Assembly: GCA_947499725.1 (NCBI GenBank)
Contig: CANMPK010000001.1
Location: 1,240,001-1,304,000, forward strand
Reading direction: 5' to 3'
DNA from: an uncultured Paracoccaceae bacterium
GTDB taxonomy: Bacteria > Pseudomonadota > Alphaproteobacteria > Rhodobacterales > Rhodobacteraceae
DNA length: 64,000 nucleotides
Part shown: in pieces, positions 26,351 through 35,650 of the stretch
Numbering within the stretch: the stretch's first letter is position 1
How the letters are laid out: the number at the start of each line of letters is the position of its first letter
The notes under the pieces: model-generated
What the model was told of the DNA's origin: nothing
What the model saw: the letters and a program-made list of their open reading frames with translations, nothing else
The model's database searches: none
Made by a program: the position numbers and the translations under genes

Positions 26351-28309
26351 ATGACCGACCTACTCGCGGAAACCGAAGACGAACACACATACGACGCATC
26401 GTCCATCGACGTATTGGACGGGCTCGAAGCGGTTCGCAAACGCCCCGGCATGTATATCGGCGGCACGGATGAACGCGCGCTGCACCACATGGCGGCAGAA
26501 ATCATCGACAACTCGATGGACGAAGCCGTGGCTGGTTTTGCCAACCGCATCGAAGTCACGCTGCTCGAAGACTATTCCCTGAAAGTGGTCGACAACGGGC
26601 GCGGTATTCCAATTGACCCACACCCTAAGTTCCCAGACAAATCCGCGCTTGAAGTCATCTTCACTGAGCTGCACGCAGGCGGTAAGTTCTCTGGCAAAGC
26701 CTATGAAACCTCCGGCGGTCTGCACGGCGTGGGCTCCACCGTTGTGAACGCACTCTCCGACAGCTTGATCGTGGAAGTTGCGAAAAACAAAGAGGTTTTC
26801 CAACAAAGCTTCGCCCGCGGCATCCCGCAGGGCAAACTGGAAAAGATCGGCACCGCCCCCAACCGGCGCGGCACAACCGTCACCTTCCACGTAGATGAGC
26901 AGATCTTCGGCAAACACCGTTTCAAACCAAAGCGTCTCTTCACCTTGGTGCGCTCTAAGGCCTATCTGTTCTCTGGTGTTGAAATCCGCTGGAAGTCCGA
27001 AATCGACGATGGCGAGACCCCAACAGAAGCCACCTTCCACTTCCCGGGCGGCCTGTCTGACTATCTCACAGAAACCCTGAACGGCTCCACCGCCTACGCG
27101 GATGCGCCTTTTGCGGGCAAGGTCGACTTCAAAGAAAAGTTCAACGAAGCAGGCTATGTGGAATGGGCCATCAACTGGACCCCAACCCGCGACGGTTTCA
27201 TCCAATCTTACTGTAACACCGTGCCTACGCCCGAAGGCGGCACCCACGTGACAGGCTTTTGGGCCGCGATCCTAAAAGGCATCAAGGCCTACGGCGAACT
27301 GGTCGGCAACAAGAAAGCGGCGCAAATCACCCGCGACGACCTTCTGGCCGGCGGCTGCGCCCTCGTCAGCTGTTTCATCGCCGATCCCGCCTTTGTGGGC
27401 CAAACCAAAGACCGCCTATCCACAGAATCCGCCAATAAAATGGTGGAAAACGCGGTGCGCGACCACTTTGACAACTGGCTTGCCGCCAACAACAAATCCG
27501 CTGGCGCGATCCTTGATTTCCTTGTGCTGCGCGCCGAAGAACGCCTGCGCCGCAAGCAAGAAAAAGAAACGCAGCGCAAAACAGCCACCAAAAAACTGCG
27601 CCTGCCGGGCAAGCTAACCGATTGCTCCGCCACCAACCGCGAGGGCACAGAGCTCTTCATCGTCGAGGGTGACTCTGCGGGCGGCTCCGCCAAAATGGCC
27701 CGCAACCGTAAGAACCAAGCCCTGCTGCCACTGCGCGGTAAAATCCTGAACGTGCTTGGCGCGGCGTCCAATAAAATCGGCACCAACGCCGAGATCAACG
27801 ACCTCACCCAAGCGCTTGGCGTGGGGCTGGGGACGAAATTCAACGTCGATGATCTGCGCTATGACAAGATCATCATCATGACCGATGCGGACGTCGACGG
27901 CGCCCACATCGCGGCCCTGCTGATGACCTTCTTCTACACTCAAATGCGCCCAATGATTGACCAAGGCCATTTGTATCTGGCCTGCCCACCGCTCTTCCGT
28001 CTGACCCAAGGCGCAAAACGCGTCTACTGCGTCGACGAAGCAGAGCGCGACGCGATGCTGGAAAAAGGTCTGGGCGGCAAAGGCAAAATCGACGTGAGCC
28101 GCTTTAAGGGTCTGGGCGAGATGGACGCGAAAGACCTGAAAGAAACCACGATGGACCCAAATTCACGCACATTGATCCGCGTGACCATCGACGAAGACGA
28201 ACCGGGTGAAACATCTGATCTGGTGGAACGTCTGATGGGTAAGAAACCCGAGAAGCGTTTCGAGTATATTCAAGAGAACGCGCGGTTTGTTGAAGAGTTG
28301 GATGTTTAA
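26351..28309 (+). CDS. parE: DNA topoisomerase IV subunit B
   Basis: This 652-residue ATPase subunit of topoisomerase IV unlinks replicated chromosomes. The GHKL ATPase domain carries RKRPGMYIGG, EIIDNSMDEA, VDNGRGIP and GGLHGVGSTVVNAL, and the TOPRIM domain carries IVEGDSAGGSA and DADVDGAHI. RFKGLGEMDAKDLKET near the end and the QALGVGLG segment support ParE rather than GyrB. Its partner parC is not in the window. A 513-bp non-coding region follows. Confidence 0.95.
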   Translation: MTDLLAETEDEHTYDASSIDVLDGLEAVRKRPGMYIGGTDERALHHMAAEIIDNSMDEAVAGFANRIEVTLLEDYSLKVVDNGRGIPIDPHPKFPDKSALEVIFTELHAGGKFSGKAYETSGGLHGVGSTVVNALSDSLIVEVAKNKEVFQQSFARGIPQGKLEKIGTAPNRRGTTVTFHVDEQIFGKHRFKPKRLFTLVRSKAYLFSGVEIRWKSEIDDGETPTEATFHFPGGLSDYLTETLNGSTAYADAPFAGKVDFKEKFNEAGYVEWAINWTPTRDGFIQSYCNTVPTPEGGTHVTGFWAAILKGIKAYGELVGNKKAAQITRDDLLAGGCALVSCFIADPAFVGQTKDRLSTESANKMVENAVRDHFDNWLAANNKSAGAILDFLVLRAEERLRRKQEKETQRKTATKKLRLPGKLTDCSATNREGTELFIVEGDSAGGSAKMARNRKNQALLPLRGKILNVLGAASNKIGTNAEINDLTQALGVGLGTKFNVDDLRYDKIIIMTDADVDGAHIAALLMTFFYTQMRPMIDQGHLYLACPPLFRLTQGAKRVYCVDEAERDAMLEKGLGGKGKIDVSRFKGLGEMDAKDLKETTMDPNSRTLIRVTIDEDEPGETSDLVERLMGKKPEKRFEYIQENARFVEELDV

Positions 28310-28354
28310 TCTACTTCCCTCGACTGCAAACAAAGAACAAATAATGAGGGTCAT

Positions 28355-28405
28355 CGCCCGACCGCGGGCGGAAGCAAAGCGCCCTCCCATGGGGGCGGTC
28401 GGGCG
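28355..28405. repeat. Long GC-rich inverted repeat downstream of parE
   Basis: CGCCCGACCG (28355-28364) and CGGTCGGGCG (28396-28405) are perfect 10-bp arms around an inner GC-rich part that contains its own GGGCG...CGCCC pairing. It may terminate parE or be a dispersed palindromic element; there is no T-run. Confidence 0.6.
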
Positions 28406-28519
28406 CTGACCGGCGGTGCCGGTCTAAGGTTCCCCATCAACCTCACAAAAGTTAACCACCGTTAACGTAGGGTGGGTTTCCAACCCACCGACCCCACCAA
28501 AACCCTAAATTCCCGAATC

Positions 28520-28554
28520 GTACATTTCAGCCCCTGAAAGGGGCGAAATGGTAC
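28520..28554. repeat. Palindromic element with GTACATTTC arms, copy 1
   Basis: GTACATTTC (28520-28528) pairs with GAAATGGTAC (28545-28554) with one bulged base, and the interior GCCCC-TGAAA-GGGGC forms an inner stem. A related element lies at 36411-36435. Confidence 0.5.
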
Positions 28555-28768
28555 ATTACCGAAAGATAAACGCCCTCCGCGCGGCCTCTTCACGCAATTT
28601 CAACACTTGCAAAACCAGCGGCCCTCCGCCTCTCCCCCCACAATCCATTCAATATTAAACAATTATAAACCCTTGGGATTTACAGGCCCGCTCAGCACTT
28701 TAATGCAAGCAAAAAAAGGAGTTTCCCGCTGGGCGCATGGCTGGTATGACGCTGGCGACCTACCTAAG

Positions 28769-28786
28769 TAGTTTAACATTAAACTA
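28769..28786 (+). promoter_or_regulatory. Candidate operator upstream of aceE
   Basis: TAGTTTA-ACAT-TAAACTA is an inverted repeat ending 37 bp before the aceE start. The same TAGTTTA-N4-TAAAC pattern occurs at 58647-58662 before the malic enzyme gene. A shared regulator of pyruvate metabolism is inferred. Confidence 0.5.
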
Positions 28787-28822
28787 TAACAGTCCAAATC
28801 ATTCAGCGAGGAGGAGGCCGCC

Positions 28823-31474
28823 ATGACGAATTTCGAAGACATCGATCCAGTCGAGTCACGCGAATGGCAAGAAGCCATCGAAGACGTGATCGCACGGGAC
28901 GGTGCGGATCGCGCCCACTATCTACTTGATAAAGCAGTACAACAAGCCCGCGCCGCTGGTGCGACGCTGCCGTTCTCTGCAACGACGCCTTATCAAAACA
29001 CCATCCCAACCGATGACCAAGAACCCTTCCCGGGTGACATGGACATGGAATGGCGAATCCGTACGATCAACCGCTGGAACGCGATGGCCACTGTTGTGCG
29101 CCGTAACAAAGTCTCCAGCGAATACGGCGGTCACATCGCTTCCTTCGCCTCTTCCGCTGTGATGTATGACGTGGGCCTGAACCACTTCTGGCGGTCCAAA
29201 TCCGCGATCCACGGCGGCGACTTGGTGTTCTTCCAAGGCCACGTGATCCCAGGTATCTACGCCCGCTCCTTCATGGAAGGCCGCCTGACAGAAGAGCAGC
29301 TGGAAAACTTCCGTTCCGAAGTAAATGGCAACGGTCTGTCCTCTTATCCGCACCCTTGGCTGATGCCGGACTACTGGCAATTCCCTACTGTTTCCATGGG
29401 CTTAGGCCCATTGATGGCGATCTACCAAGCGCGTTTCATGAAATACATGCACAACCGCGGCCATATCGATATGGCAGACCGCAAAGTGTGGTGTTTCCTC
29501 GGCGACGGTGAAATGGACGAACCAGAATCTCGCGGCGCCATCGATCTAGCGGCACGCGAAGGTCTGGATAACCTGATCTTTGTTGTGAACTGTAACCTGC
29601 AGCGTCTGGACGGCCCGGTGCGCGGCAACGGTAAGATCGTTCAAGAACTCGAAGGCGGCTTCCGCGGCGCGGGTTGGAACGTGATCAAACTGCTGTGGGG
29701 CAAAGGCTGGGACGCGCTGCTGGAGAAAGATACCTCTGGCAAGTTGCGTCAGCTGATGGATGAAACCGTTGACGGTGACTACCAGACGTTCAAATCAAAA
29801 GACGGCGCTTACATTCGCGAGCATTTCTTTGGCAAATACCCAGAAACAGCTGAGCTGGTAAAAGACTGGACTGACGAGCAAATCTTCGCGCTGCGTCGCG
29901 GTGGCCACGAGCCGGAGAAGGTGTACACTGCCTTCAAACGCGCATCTGACACCAAGGGTCAGCCAACATGTCTGCTGGTGAAAACCATCAAAGGCTATGG
30001 CATGGGCTCTGCTGGTGAAGGTCAGAACACGACCCACCAACAGAAGAAAATGGCCGAAGATCAACTGCGCGCCTTCCGTGATCGCTTTGAGATCCCGGTC
30101 AGCGACGAAGATCTGCCAAAAGCGCCATTTGTTAAGCTGAACAACGCGCAAAAGGCTTATCTGGCAGATCGCCGTAAAGCTTTGGGCGGTGAGTTCCCGA
30201 AACGTGAAGCGAAATCTGACAAGCTGGAAATCCCAGCGCTGGACAAATTCGCAGCACAGCTGAAATCCACAGGCGACCGTGAAATTTCAACCACAATGGC
30301 TTTCGTTCGTATTCTGACAACGCTGCTGCGTGACAAGAACATGGGCAAAAACGTTGTGCCGATTGTACCGGATGAAAGCCGTACCTTTGGTATGGAAGGC
30401 CTGTTCCGCTCTGTGGGGATCTACAACCCGCTGGGTCAGAACTACACGCCGGAAGACGCCGATCAGATGATGTACTACAAGGAATCGACCAATGGTCAGG
30501 TTCTGCAAGAGGGCATCAACGAAGCAGGCGCGATGGCAGATTGGATTGCGGCGGCAACGTCTTATTCCAACCACGGCGTGCCGATGATCCCATTCTTCAT
30601 CTATTACTCTATGTTTGGGTTCCAGCGTATTGGCGATCTGGCATGGGCCGCAGGCGACAGCCGTGCACGTGGCTTTATGCTGGGCGGCACCGCGGGCCGG
30701 ACAACGCTGAACGGCGAAGGCCTGCAGCACGAAGACGGTCACAGCCACATTCTGGCGGGCACTGTTCCAAACTGCATCAGCTACGATCCGACCTTCCAAC
30801 ACGAAGTGGCTGTGATCATTCAGCACGGTATGAAGCGTATGTATGAAGACCAAGAAGACGTCTTCTACTACCTGACCCTGATGAACGAGAACTACCAGCA
30901 TCCAGATATGCCAGCCGGCGTTGAGGATGAGATCATCAAAGGTCTGTACCGTTTCAAAGAGGTTGCAAAACCTGGCAAGAAACACGTGACTCTGATGGGC
31001 TCTGGCACGATCTTGATCCAAGCGATGAAGGCGGCTGAGATGCTCGAAGAAGATTTCGGTGTCACATCTGAAATCTGGTCCGCACCAAGCTTCAACGAGC
31101 TGGCGCGTGATTGTCAGGATACAGCGCGTCAGAACCGTCTGAACCCGCTGGCAGACCCGAAAGAGTCTTTTGTTGCCAAGCAGCTCGCGAAATCCAGCGG
31201 CCCAATCATTGCAGCAACCGACTATATGAAGAACTTTGCCGAGCAAATCCGCACATGTGTGCCACGCAGCTACACCGTTCTGGGCACAGATGGCTACGGC
31301 CGTTCAGACAGCCGCGTGAACCTGCGCCGCTTCTTTGAAGTGGATGCAAACCACATTGCAGCAGCAGCAATGGTTGATCTGTACCGTGACGGTGCAATCA
31401 CCAAAGCCGTGCTCGAAAAAGCACTTAAGAAATACGACATCGACGGCAACAAGCCGAACCCGCGTCTGGTGTGA
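28823..31474 (+). CDS. aceE: Pyruvate dehydrogenase E1 component, homodimeric AceE type
   Basis: This 883-residue thiamine-diphosphate enzyme decarboxylates pyruvate and acetylates the lipoyl groups of E2. It is the single-chain E1 (E. coli AceE is 887), not the PdhA/PdhB heterotetramer more usual in alphaproteobacteria. The ThDP motif starts GDGEMDEPE and ends FVVNCNLQ. HEDGHSHILAGTVPN and a C-terminal GTDGYGRSDSR region also match AceE. GAGGAGGAGG precedes the ATG. E2 and E3 genes follow on the same strand with short gaps, forming one operon. Confidence 0.96.
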   Translation: MTNFEDIDPVESREWQEAIEDVIARDGADRAHYLLDKAVQQARAAGATLPFSATTPYQNTIPTDDQEPFPGDMDMEWRIRTINRWNAMATVVRRNKVSSEYGGHIASFASSAVMYDVGLNHFWRSKSAIHGGDLVFFQGHVIPGIYARSFMEGRLTEEQLENFRSEVNGNGLSSYPHPWLMPDYWQFPTVSMGLGPLMAIYQARFMKYMHNRGHIDMADRKVWCFLGDGEMDEPESRGAIDLAAREGLDNLIFVVNCNLQRLDGPVRGNGKIVQELEGGFRGAGWNVIKLLWGKGWDALLEKDTSGKLRQLMDETVDGDYQTFKSKDGAYIREHFFGKYPETAELVKDWTDEQIFALRRGGHEPEKVYTAFKRASDTKGQPTCLLVKTIKGYGMGSAGEGQNTTHQQKKMAEDQLRAFRDRFEIPVSDEDLPKAPFVKLNNAQKAYLADRRKALGGEFPKREAKSDKLEIPALDKFAAQLKSTGDREISTTMAFVRILTTLLRDKNMGKNVVPIVPDESRTFGMEGLFRSVGIYNPLGQNYTPEDADQMMYYKESTNGQVLQEGINEAGAMADWIAAATSYSNHGVPMIPFFIYYSMFGFQRIGDLAWAAGDSRARGFMLGGTAGRTTLNGEGLQHEDGHSHILAGTVPNCISYDPTFQHEVAVIIQHGMKRMYEDQEDVFYYLTLMNENYQHPDMPAGVEDEIIKGLYRFKEVAKPGKKHVTLMGSGTILIQAMKAAEMLEEDFGVTSEIWSAPSFNELARDCQDTARQNRLNPLADPKESFVAKQLAKSSGPIIAATDYMKNFAEQIRTCVPRSYTVLGTDGYGRSDSRVNLRRFFEVDANHIAAAAMVDLYRDGAITKAVLEKALKKYDIDGNKPNPRLV

Positions 31475-31497
31475 TCGGGACAGAGGAGACAAAGATC

Positions 31498-32760
31498 ATG
31501 GCAATTGAAGTCAAAGTACCTGATATCGGGGATTTCTCAGAAGTTCCGGTTGTATCCGTTCTCGTCAGCGTTGGTGACGTGATCGCAGAAGAAGACCCAA
31601 TCGTTGAGCTGGAAAGCGACAAGGCGACACTTGAGGTTCCTTCCCCAGCGGCTGGTAAAGTCGTTGAAATTAAAGTGGCCGAAGGCGACATCGTATCTGA
31701 AGGCAGCTTGGTTCTGCTTTTGGAAGGTGAAGCCGCAGCAGAGGCGCCTGCCGCCCCTGCACAGGCACCAGCCGCAGCAGCGCCAGCAGCAGCCCCTGCT
31801 GCCCCAGCGGCAGCGCCTGCACCGGCGGCCTCTGTTACAGACAGCGGCTTCGGCAAAGCGCATGCATCCCCATCTGTTCGTGCCTTCGCGCGTCAGCTGG
31901 AGATCGATTTGGCCAAAGTGAACGGCACAGGCCGTAAGGGCCGCATCCTGCGTGAAGACATCACTGCGCATCTGAAAACTTCCACTGCACCAGCAGGCGC
32001 AGCACCGGCGGCATCAGGCGGCATGGGTATCCCACCGATCCCAGCTGTTGATTTCAGCAAGTTCGGCAAGGTCGAAGATGTTGACATGCCGCGCATCAAA
32101 AAGATCTCTGGCCCTGCGCTGCACCGCTCTTGGCTGAACATCCCGCACGTCACACATAACGACGAAGCGGACATCACAGATCTGGACAAGTACCGCAAAG
32201 AAATGGACACGATGGCCAAAGAAAACGGCTATCGCGTGACTTTGCTGAGCTTTGTGGTCAAAGCCTCTGTTTCCGCTCTGAAAGAGCATTGGGAAGTGAA
32301 CAGCTCTATCCACCCAGATGGCGATAAGCTGATCAAGAAAGAGTATTACAACATCGGCTTCGCGGCAGACACGCCAAACGGCTTGGTTGTTCCAGTGATC
32401 AAAGACGCAGACCGCAAGGGCATTGTTGAGATTTCTCAAGACCTTATGGAACTGTCTGGCAAGGCGCGTGCAGGCGAGCTGAAAGGCCCAGACATGCAAG
32501 GCGCAACCTTCACGATCTCGTCTTTGGGCGGCATCGGCGGCACATCTTTCACACCTATTGTGAATGCGCCAGAAGTTGCAATCCTTGGTCTGACACGTTC
32601 CAAAATGCAGCCGGTCTGGAATGGTGAAGAATTCGTACCTCGCTTGATGCAGCCACTGTCTCTGTCTTACGACCACCGCGCCATCGACGGTGCTTTGGCG
32701 GCACGCTTTACCGTGACGCTGAAGAACCTGCTTGGCGATATGCGCAAGTTGATGTGGTAA
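31498..32760 (+). CDS. aceF: Dihydrolipoyllysine-residue acetyltransferase, PDH E2
   Basis: This 420-residue protein has one lipoyl domain (residues 1-75; lipoylated Lys in [11 protein letters not shown]), an Ala/Pro linker (about 85-118), a peripheral subunit-binding domain (SPSVRAFARQLEIDLAKVNG) and a catalytic core (about 190-420) ending with SYDHRAIDGALAARF, which supplies the HxxxDG active site. It transfers the acetyl group to CoA. E. coli AceF has three lipoyl domains; here there is one, with another on E3. GAGGAG lies before the ATG at 31498, 24 nt after aceE. Confidence 0.95.
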   Translation: MAIEVKVPDIGDFSEVPVVSVLVSVGDVIAEEDPIVELESDKATLEVPSPAAGKVVEIKVAEGDIVSEGSLVLLLEGEAAAEAPAAPAQAPAAAAPAAAPAAPAAAPAPAASVTDSGFGKAHASPSVRAFARQLEIDLAKVNGTGRKGRILREDITAHLKTSTAPAGAAPAASGGMGIPPIPAVDFSKFGKVEDVDMPRIKKISGPALHRSWLNIPHVTHNDEADITDLDKYRKEMDTMAKENGYRVTLLSFVVKASVSALKEHWEVNSSIHPDGDKLIKKEYYNIGFAADTPNGLVVPVIKDADRKGIVEISQDLMELSGKARAGELKGPDMQGATFTISSLGGIGGTSFTPIVNAPEVAILGLTRSKMQPVWNGEEFVPRLMQPLSLSYDHRAIDGALAARFTVTLKNLLGDMRKLMW

Positions 32761-32772
32761 GGAGAGAGATCA

Positions 32773-34509
32773 ATGGAAGTTAAAGTCCCTGATATTGGTG
32801 ATTTCGACGCGGTTCCTGTGGTGTCTATCCTGGTTTCCGTTGGCGATGCCATCGAAGCCGAAGACCCAATCATCGAACTGGAATCCGACAAAGCGACCCT
32901 AGAGGTCCCTGCCCCAGCAGCCGGTGTTGTTAAGGAAATCAAGGTTTCCGAAGGCGACACTGTCAGCGAAGGCTCTTTGATCCTAATCCTAGACGCAGCC
33001 GAAGGCGGCGCAGCGGACGCTGCTCCTGCCGAAGCGCCAGCAGAAGCAGCCGCTCCACAAGCAGTTGCGGCCACTGGAACAGCGACAGGCGCGGGTGACG
33101 TGCATGCAGAAGTGGTTGTTCTGGGCTCTGGCCCGGGTGGCTACACTGCAGCGTTCCGCGCAGCAGACTTGGGCAAAAAGGTTGTTCTGATCGAGAAAGA
33201 CAGCAACCTTGGCGGCGTTTGCTTGAACGTAGGCTGTATCCCGTCCAAAGCCCTGCTGCATGGCGCAAAGGTCATCACAGAAGCCGAGGAAATGGGCGAA
33301 TTTGGGATCAAATTCACCAAGCCTAAAGTCGATCTGGACGCTCTGCGTGGATGGAAAGAAAGTGTTGTAAATCAACTGACTGGCGGCCTTGGCGGCTTGG
33401 CTAAGGGCCGTAAGGTTCAGGTTGTGAACGGCTATGGTAAATTCACTGGCCCGAACATGATCGAAGTGGATAACAACGGTGAAAAATCCACTGTCAGCTT
33501 TGACCAATGTATCATCGCTGCCGGCTCTGTGCCTGTCACTTTGCCGTTCATTCCACATGATGATGAGCGCGTGATCGACTCCACTGGCGCATTGGAACTG
33601 AAAGACGTGCCAAAGCGTCTGATGGTTCTGGGCGGTGGGATCATCGGTCTGGAAATGGCGACTGTGTATGATGCCTTGGGCTCGAAAGTGACCATCGTTG
33701 AGTTCATGGATCAGCTGATCCCCGGTGCTGACAAAGATATCGTTAAGCCACTGCACAAACGCATCGAAGGCCGTTACGAGAACATCTTTACCAAGACGAA
33801 AGTCACAGCAATCGAAGCACAGAAATCTGGCCTGAAGGTCACGATGGAAGGCCCAGATGGCGTGACAACGGACACTTTCGATAAGGTTCTAGTAGCTGTT
33901 GGCCGTAAGCCGAATGGCGCGTTGATCGATGCTGAAAAAGCCGGTGTTGCCGTGGATGAGCGTGGCTTCATTTCTGTTGATAATCAACAGCGTACGGGTC
34001 AGCCGCATATCTTTGCGATTGGTGACGTTGTGGGGCAGCCGATGCTGGCACACAAAGCCGTACACGAAGGCAAAGTGGCAGCCGAAGTTGCTGCGGGCCA
34101 TAAGCGTTTCTTTGATGCGCGCGTGATCCCATCTGTGGCGTACACTGATCCTGAAGTGGCGTGGGTTGGCTTGACCGAAACGCAAGCCAAGGCCGAAGGC
34201 ATCAAGGTTGGCAAGGGCGTCTTCCCATGGGCGGCGTCTGGTCGTTCCCTGTCTTTGGGCCGCTCTGAAGGTCTGACGAAGGTGCTGTTTGATGAAGACG
34301 GCGACCGCGTGATTGGCGCAGGTATTGTTGGTCCGAATGCCGGTGATCTGATCGCCGAAGTTGCGCTGGCCATCGAAATGGGCGCAGATGCGGTGGACTT
34401 GGGTCACACCATTCACCCGCACCCAACCCTGTCTGAAACTGTGAACTTCGCGGCAGAAATGTTCGAAGGCACGATCACAGACCTGATGCCGCCTAAGAAA
34501 CGCAAGTAA
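32773..34509 (+). CDS. lpdA: Dihydrolipoyl dehydrogenase with N-terminal lipoyl domain, PDH E3
   Basis: This 578-residue flavoprotein reoxidises the lipoyl groups of the complex with NAD+. An N-terminal lipoyl domain (about 1-76, [12 protein letters not shown]) and an Ala/Glu linker precede a standard E3: the FAD-binding motif [20 protein letters not shown], the redox disulfide in [21 protein letters not shown]-binding [12 protein letters not shown] and the C-terminal active site [12 protein letters not shown]. The lipoyl domain is nearly identical in design to that of E2, pointing to domain duplication. It begins 12 nt after aceF, and a strong terminator follows. Confidence 0.95.
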   Translation: MEVKVPDIGDFDAVPVVSILVSVGDAIEAEDPIIELESDKATLEVPAPAAGVVKEIKVSEGDTVSEGSLILILDAAEGGAADAAPAEAPAEAAAPQAVAATGTATGAGDVHAEVVVLGSGPGGYTAAFRAADLGKKVVLIEKDSNLGGVCLNVGCIPSKALLHGAKVITEAEEMGEFGIKFTKPKVDLDALRGWKESVVNQLTGGLGGLAKGRKVQVVNGYGKFTGPNMIEVDNNGEKSTVSFDQCIIAAGSVPVTLPFIPHDDERVIDSTGALELKDVPKRLMVLGGGIIGLEMATVYDALGSKVTIVEFMDQLIPGADKDIVKPLHKRIEGRYENIFTKTKVTAIEAQKSGLKVTMEGPDGVTTDTFDKVLVAVGRKPNGALIDAEKAGVAVDERGFISVDNQQRTGQPHIFAIGDVVGQPMLAHKAVHEGKVAAEVAAGHKRFFDARVIPSVAYTDPEVAWVGLTETQAKAEGIKVGKGVFPWAASGRSLSLGRSEGLTKVLFDEDGDRVIGAGIVGPNAGDLIAEVALAIEMGADAVDLGHTIHPHPTLSETVNFAAEMFEGTITDLMPPKKRK

Positions 34510-34533
34510 GCGTTAAGCGATTGAAGTTAAAAG

Positions 34534-34562
34534 AAAGCCCCGCCTTTTAGCGGGGCTTTTTT
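34534..34562. terminator. Bidirectional terminator of the PDH operon
   Basis: AAAGCCCCGC (34534-34543) pairs with GCGGGGCTTT (34550-34559), with T-runs on both strands. It also covers the stop of the convergent GAPDH gene. Confidence 0.92.
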
Positions 34563-35562
34563 ATTGCCGTTCTGCCATTTTGCGGGCCATGTCCAACATC
34601 CGGCAGGAAAAGCCCCATTCGTTGTCATACCAGCCGAAAATGCGGATCAGACCACCCACGGAAACGGATGTTTCTCGCTCGCAAACCACCAAGGATTCAC
34701 GGCGCATACGTAAATCAGTTGAGACCAACGGCTTCTTGGTCCAGCCCAAGATGCCTTGATCTGTGGCCGCTTTCAAAACCTCGTTCACCTGTTGAACCGA
34801 GGCCTGCGTTTGCGGCTGTATCGTCAGATCAATCGCGCTGACCGAAGCGGTGGGTACTCGGATCGCACGTGCTTCGACCCTCCCTTTCAAATGCGGTAAC
34901 ACTCGGTCAATCATGCGATGCGCACTGGTGGTGGTTGGCACCATAGACAATGCCGCAGCGCGGCTGCGCTCGGGGTTGGCACGAGGCTTATCCACTGTCG
35001 GCTGAGAACCCGTATAGCAATGTACGGTGGTCATTTGACCGCTCTCCAACCCGAAGGCATCATCAAGTATTTTCATCAATGGGGCCAATGCGTTGGTCGT
35101 GCAGGACGCGTTAGAAATAATGCGATGCGTGCCCATCATTTCATCGTTTGCACCTAGCACGACGGTCACGTCGGCTTCGTCCGAAGGGCCTGAAATCAAA
35201 ACATTTTTCGCGCCGGCTTCAAGACCGCGCTCGACCACTGTACGGTTGCCGGTCATACCCGTACATTCCAGTACGATATCCACATCAGACAAGTTGAGGC
35301 CCGCGATATCTGTAACTCCCGGAAATGGGATTTGGCGACCATCCACAATTAACGTGTCTTGCGTATGATCAACTTCGCCAGGGTATGGCCCAAAGACAGA
35401 GTCAAATTCGAAGAGATAAGCGCATGTTTCCAAGGGTTCGATATCGTTCAAGCCAACGATCTCGAAATCCGCATAGGTCGGGTCCACCAATAGGATTCGC
35501 AAAAGGCTGCGACCAATACGGCCAAACCCATTGATAAATATACGTGTTTTTCGTTCTGACAT
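34561..35562 (-). CDS. Divergent type I glyceraldehyde-3-phosphate dehydrogenase family protein
   Basis: This 333-residue NAD(P)-dependent enzyme has the GAPDH fold: INGFGRIGRSLLRIL for the cofactor, ISNASCTTNALAPLMK with Cys154, TTVHCYTGSQPTVDK with His181, and the end FGWYDNEWGFSCRMLD. It differs from standard GapA at several usually fixed places (NALAP rather than NCLAP; VPTASVSAIDLT rather than VPTPNVSVVDLT), so it may act on another aldehyde phosphate such as erythrose 4-phosphate, or be a second GAPDH. The ribosome site at the ATG 35562 is weak. No other glycolytic gene is adjacent. Confidence 0.82.
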   Translation of the reverse strand: MSERKTRIFINGFGRIGRSLLRILLVDPTYADFEIVGLNDIEPLETCAYLFEFDSVFGPYPGEVDHTQDTLIVDGRQIPFPGVTDIAGLNLSDVDIVLECTGMTGNRTVVERGLEAGAKNVLISGPSDEADVTVVLGANDEMMGTHRIISNASCTTNALAPLMKILDDAFGLESGQMTTVHCYTGSQPTVDKPRANPERSRAAALSMVPTTTSAHRMIDRVLPHLKGRVEARAIRVPTASVSAIDLTIQPQTQASVQQVNEVLKAATDQGILGWTKKPLVSTDLRMRRESLVVCERETSVSVGGLIRIFGWYDNEWGFSCRMLDMARKMAERQ

Positions 35563-35650
35563 GGCATCTATCCAGATGATCAAAGCTTTGTGGTGACTTC
35601 ACTCGCTTTCTCGCTGAAAGACCACCCCCAGATTGCGCCTTTCGATAAGA

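Larger units (their letters stand above)
28310..28822. other. 513-bp intergenic region between parE and aceE with clustered hairpins
   Basis: No convincing gene is present on either strand. It holds three separate inverted repeats (28355-28405, 28471-28489, 28520-28554), a paired GTTAAC motif (28451-28466: GTTAAC-CACC-GTTAAC) and, just before aceE, the GTTTA-N4-TAAAC palindrome. AT-rich sequence at 28640-28680 and 28765-28800 is the likely aceE promoter region. I see no DnaA box cluster and no tRNA. Confidence 0.7.

Noticed and set aside
28310-28822. Chromosome origin in the region after parE
   Set aside because: No cluster of DnaA boxes and no dnaA, parA or rpmH nearby; only hairpins and TTAAC motifs.
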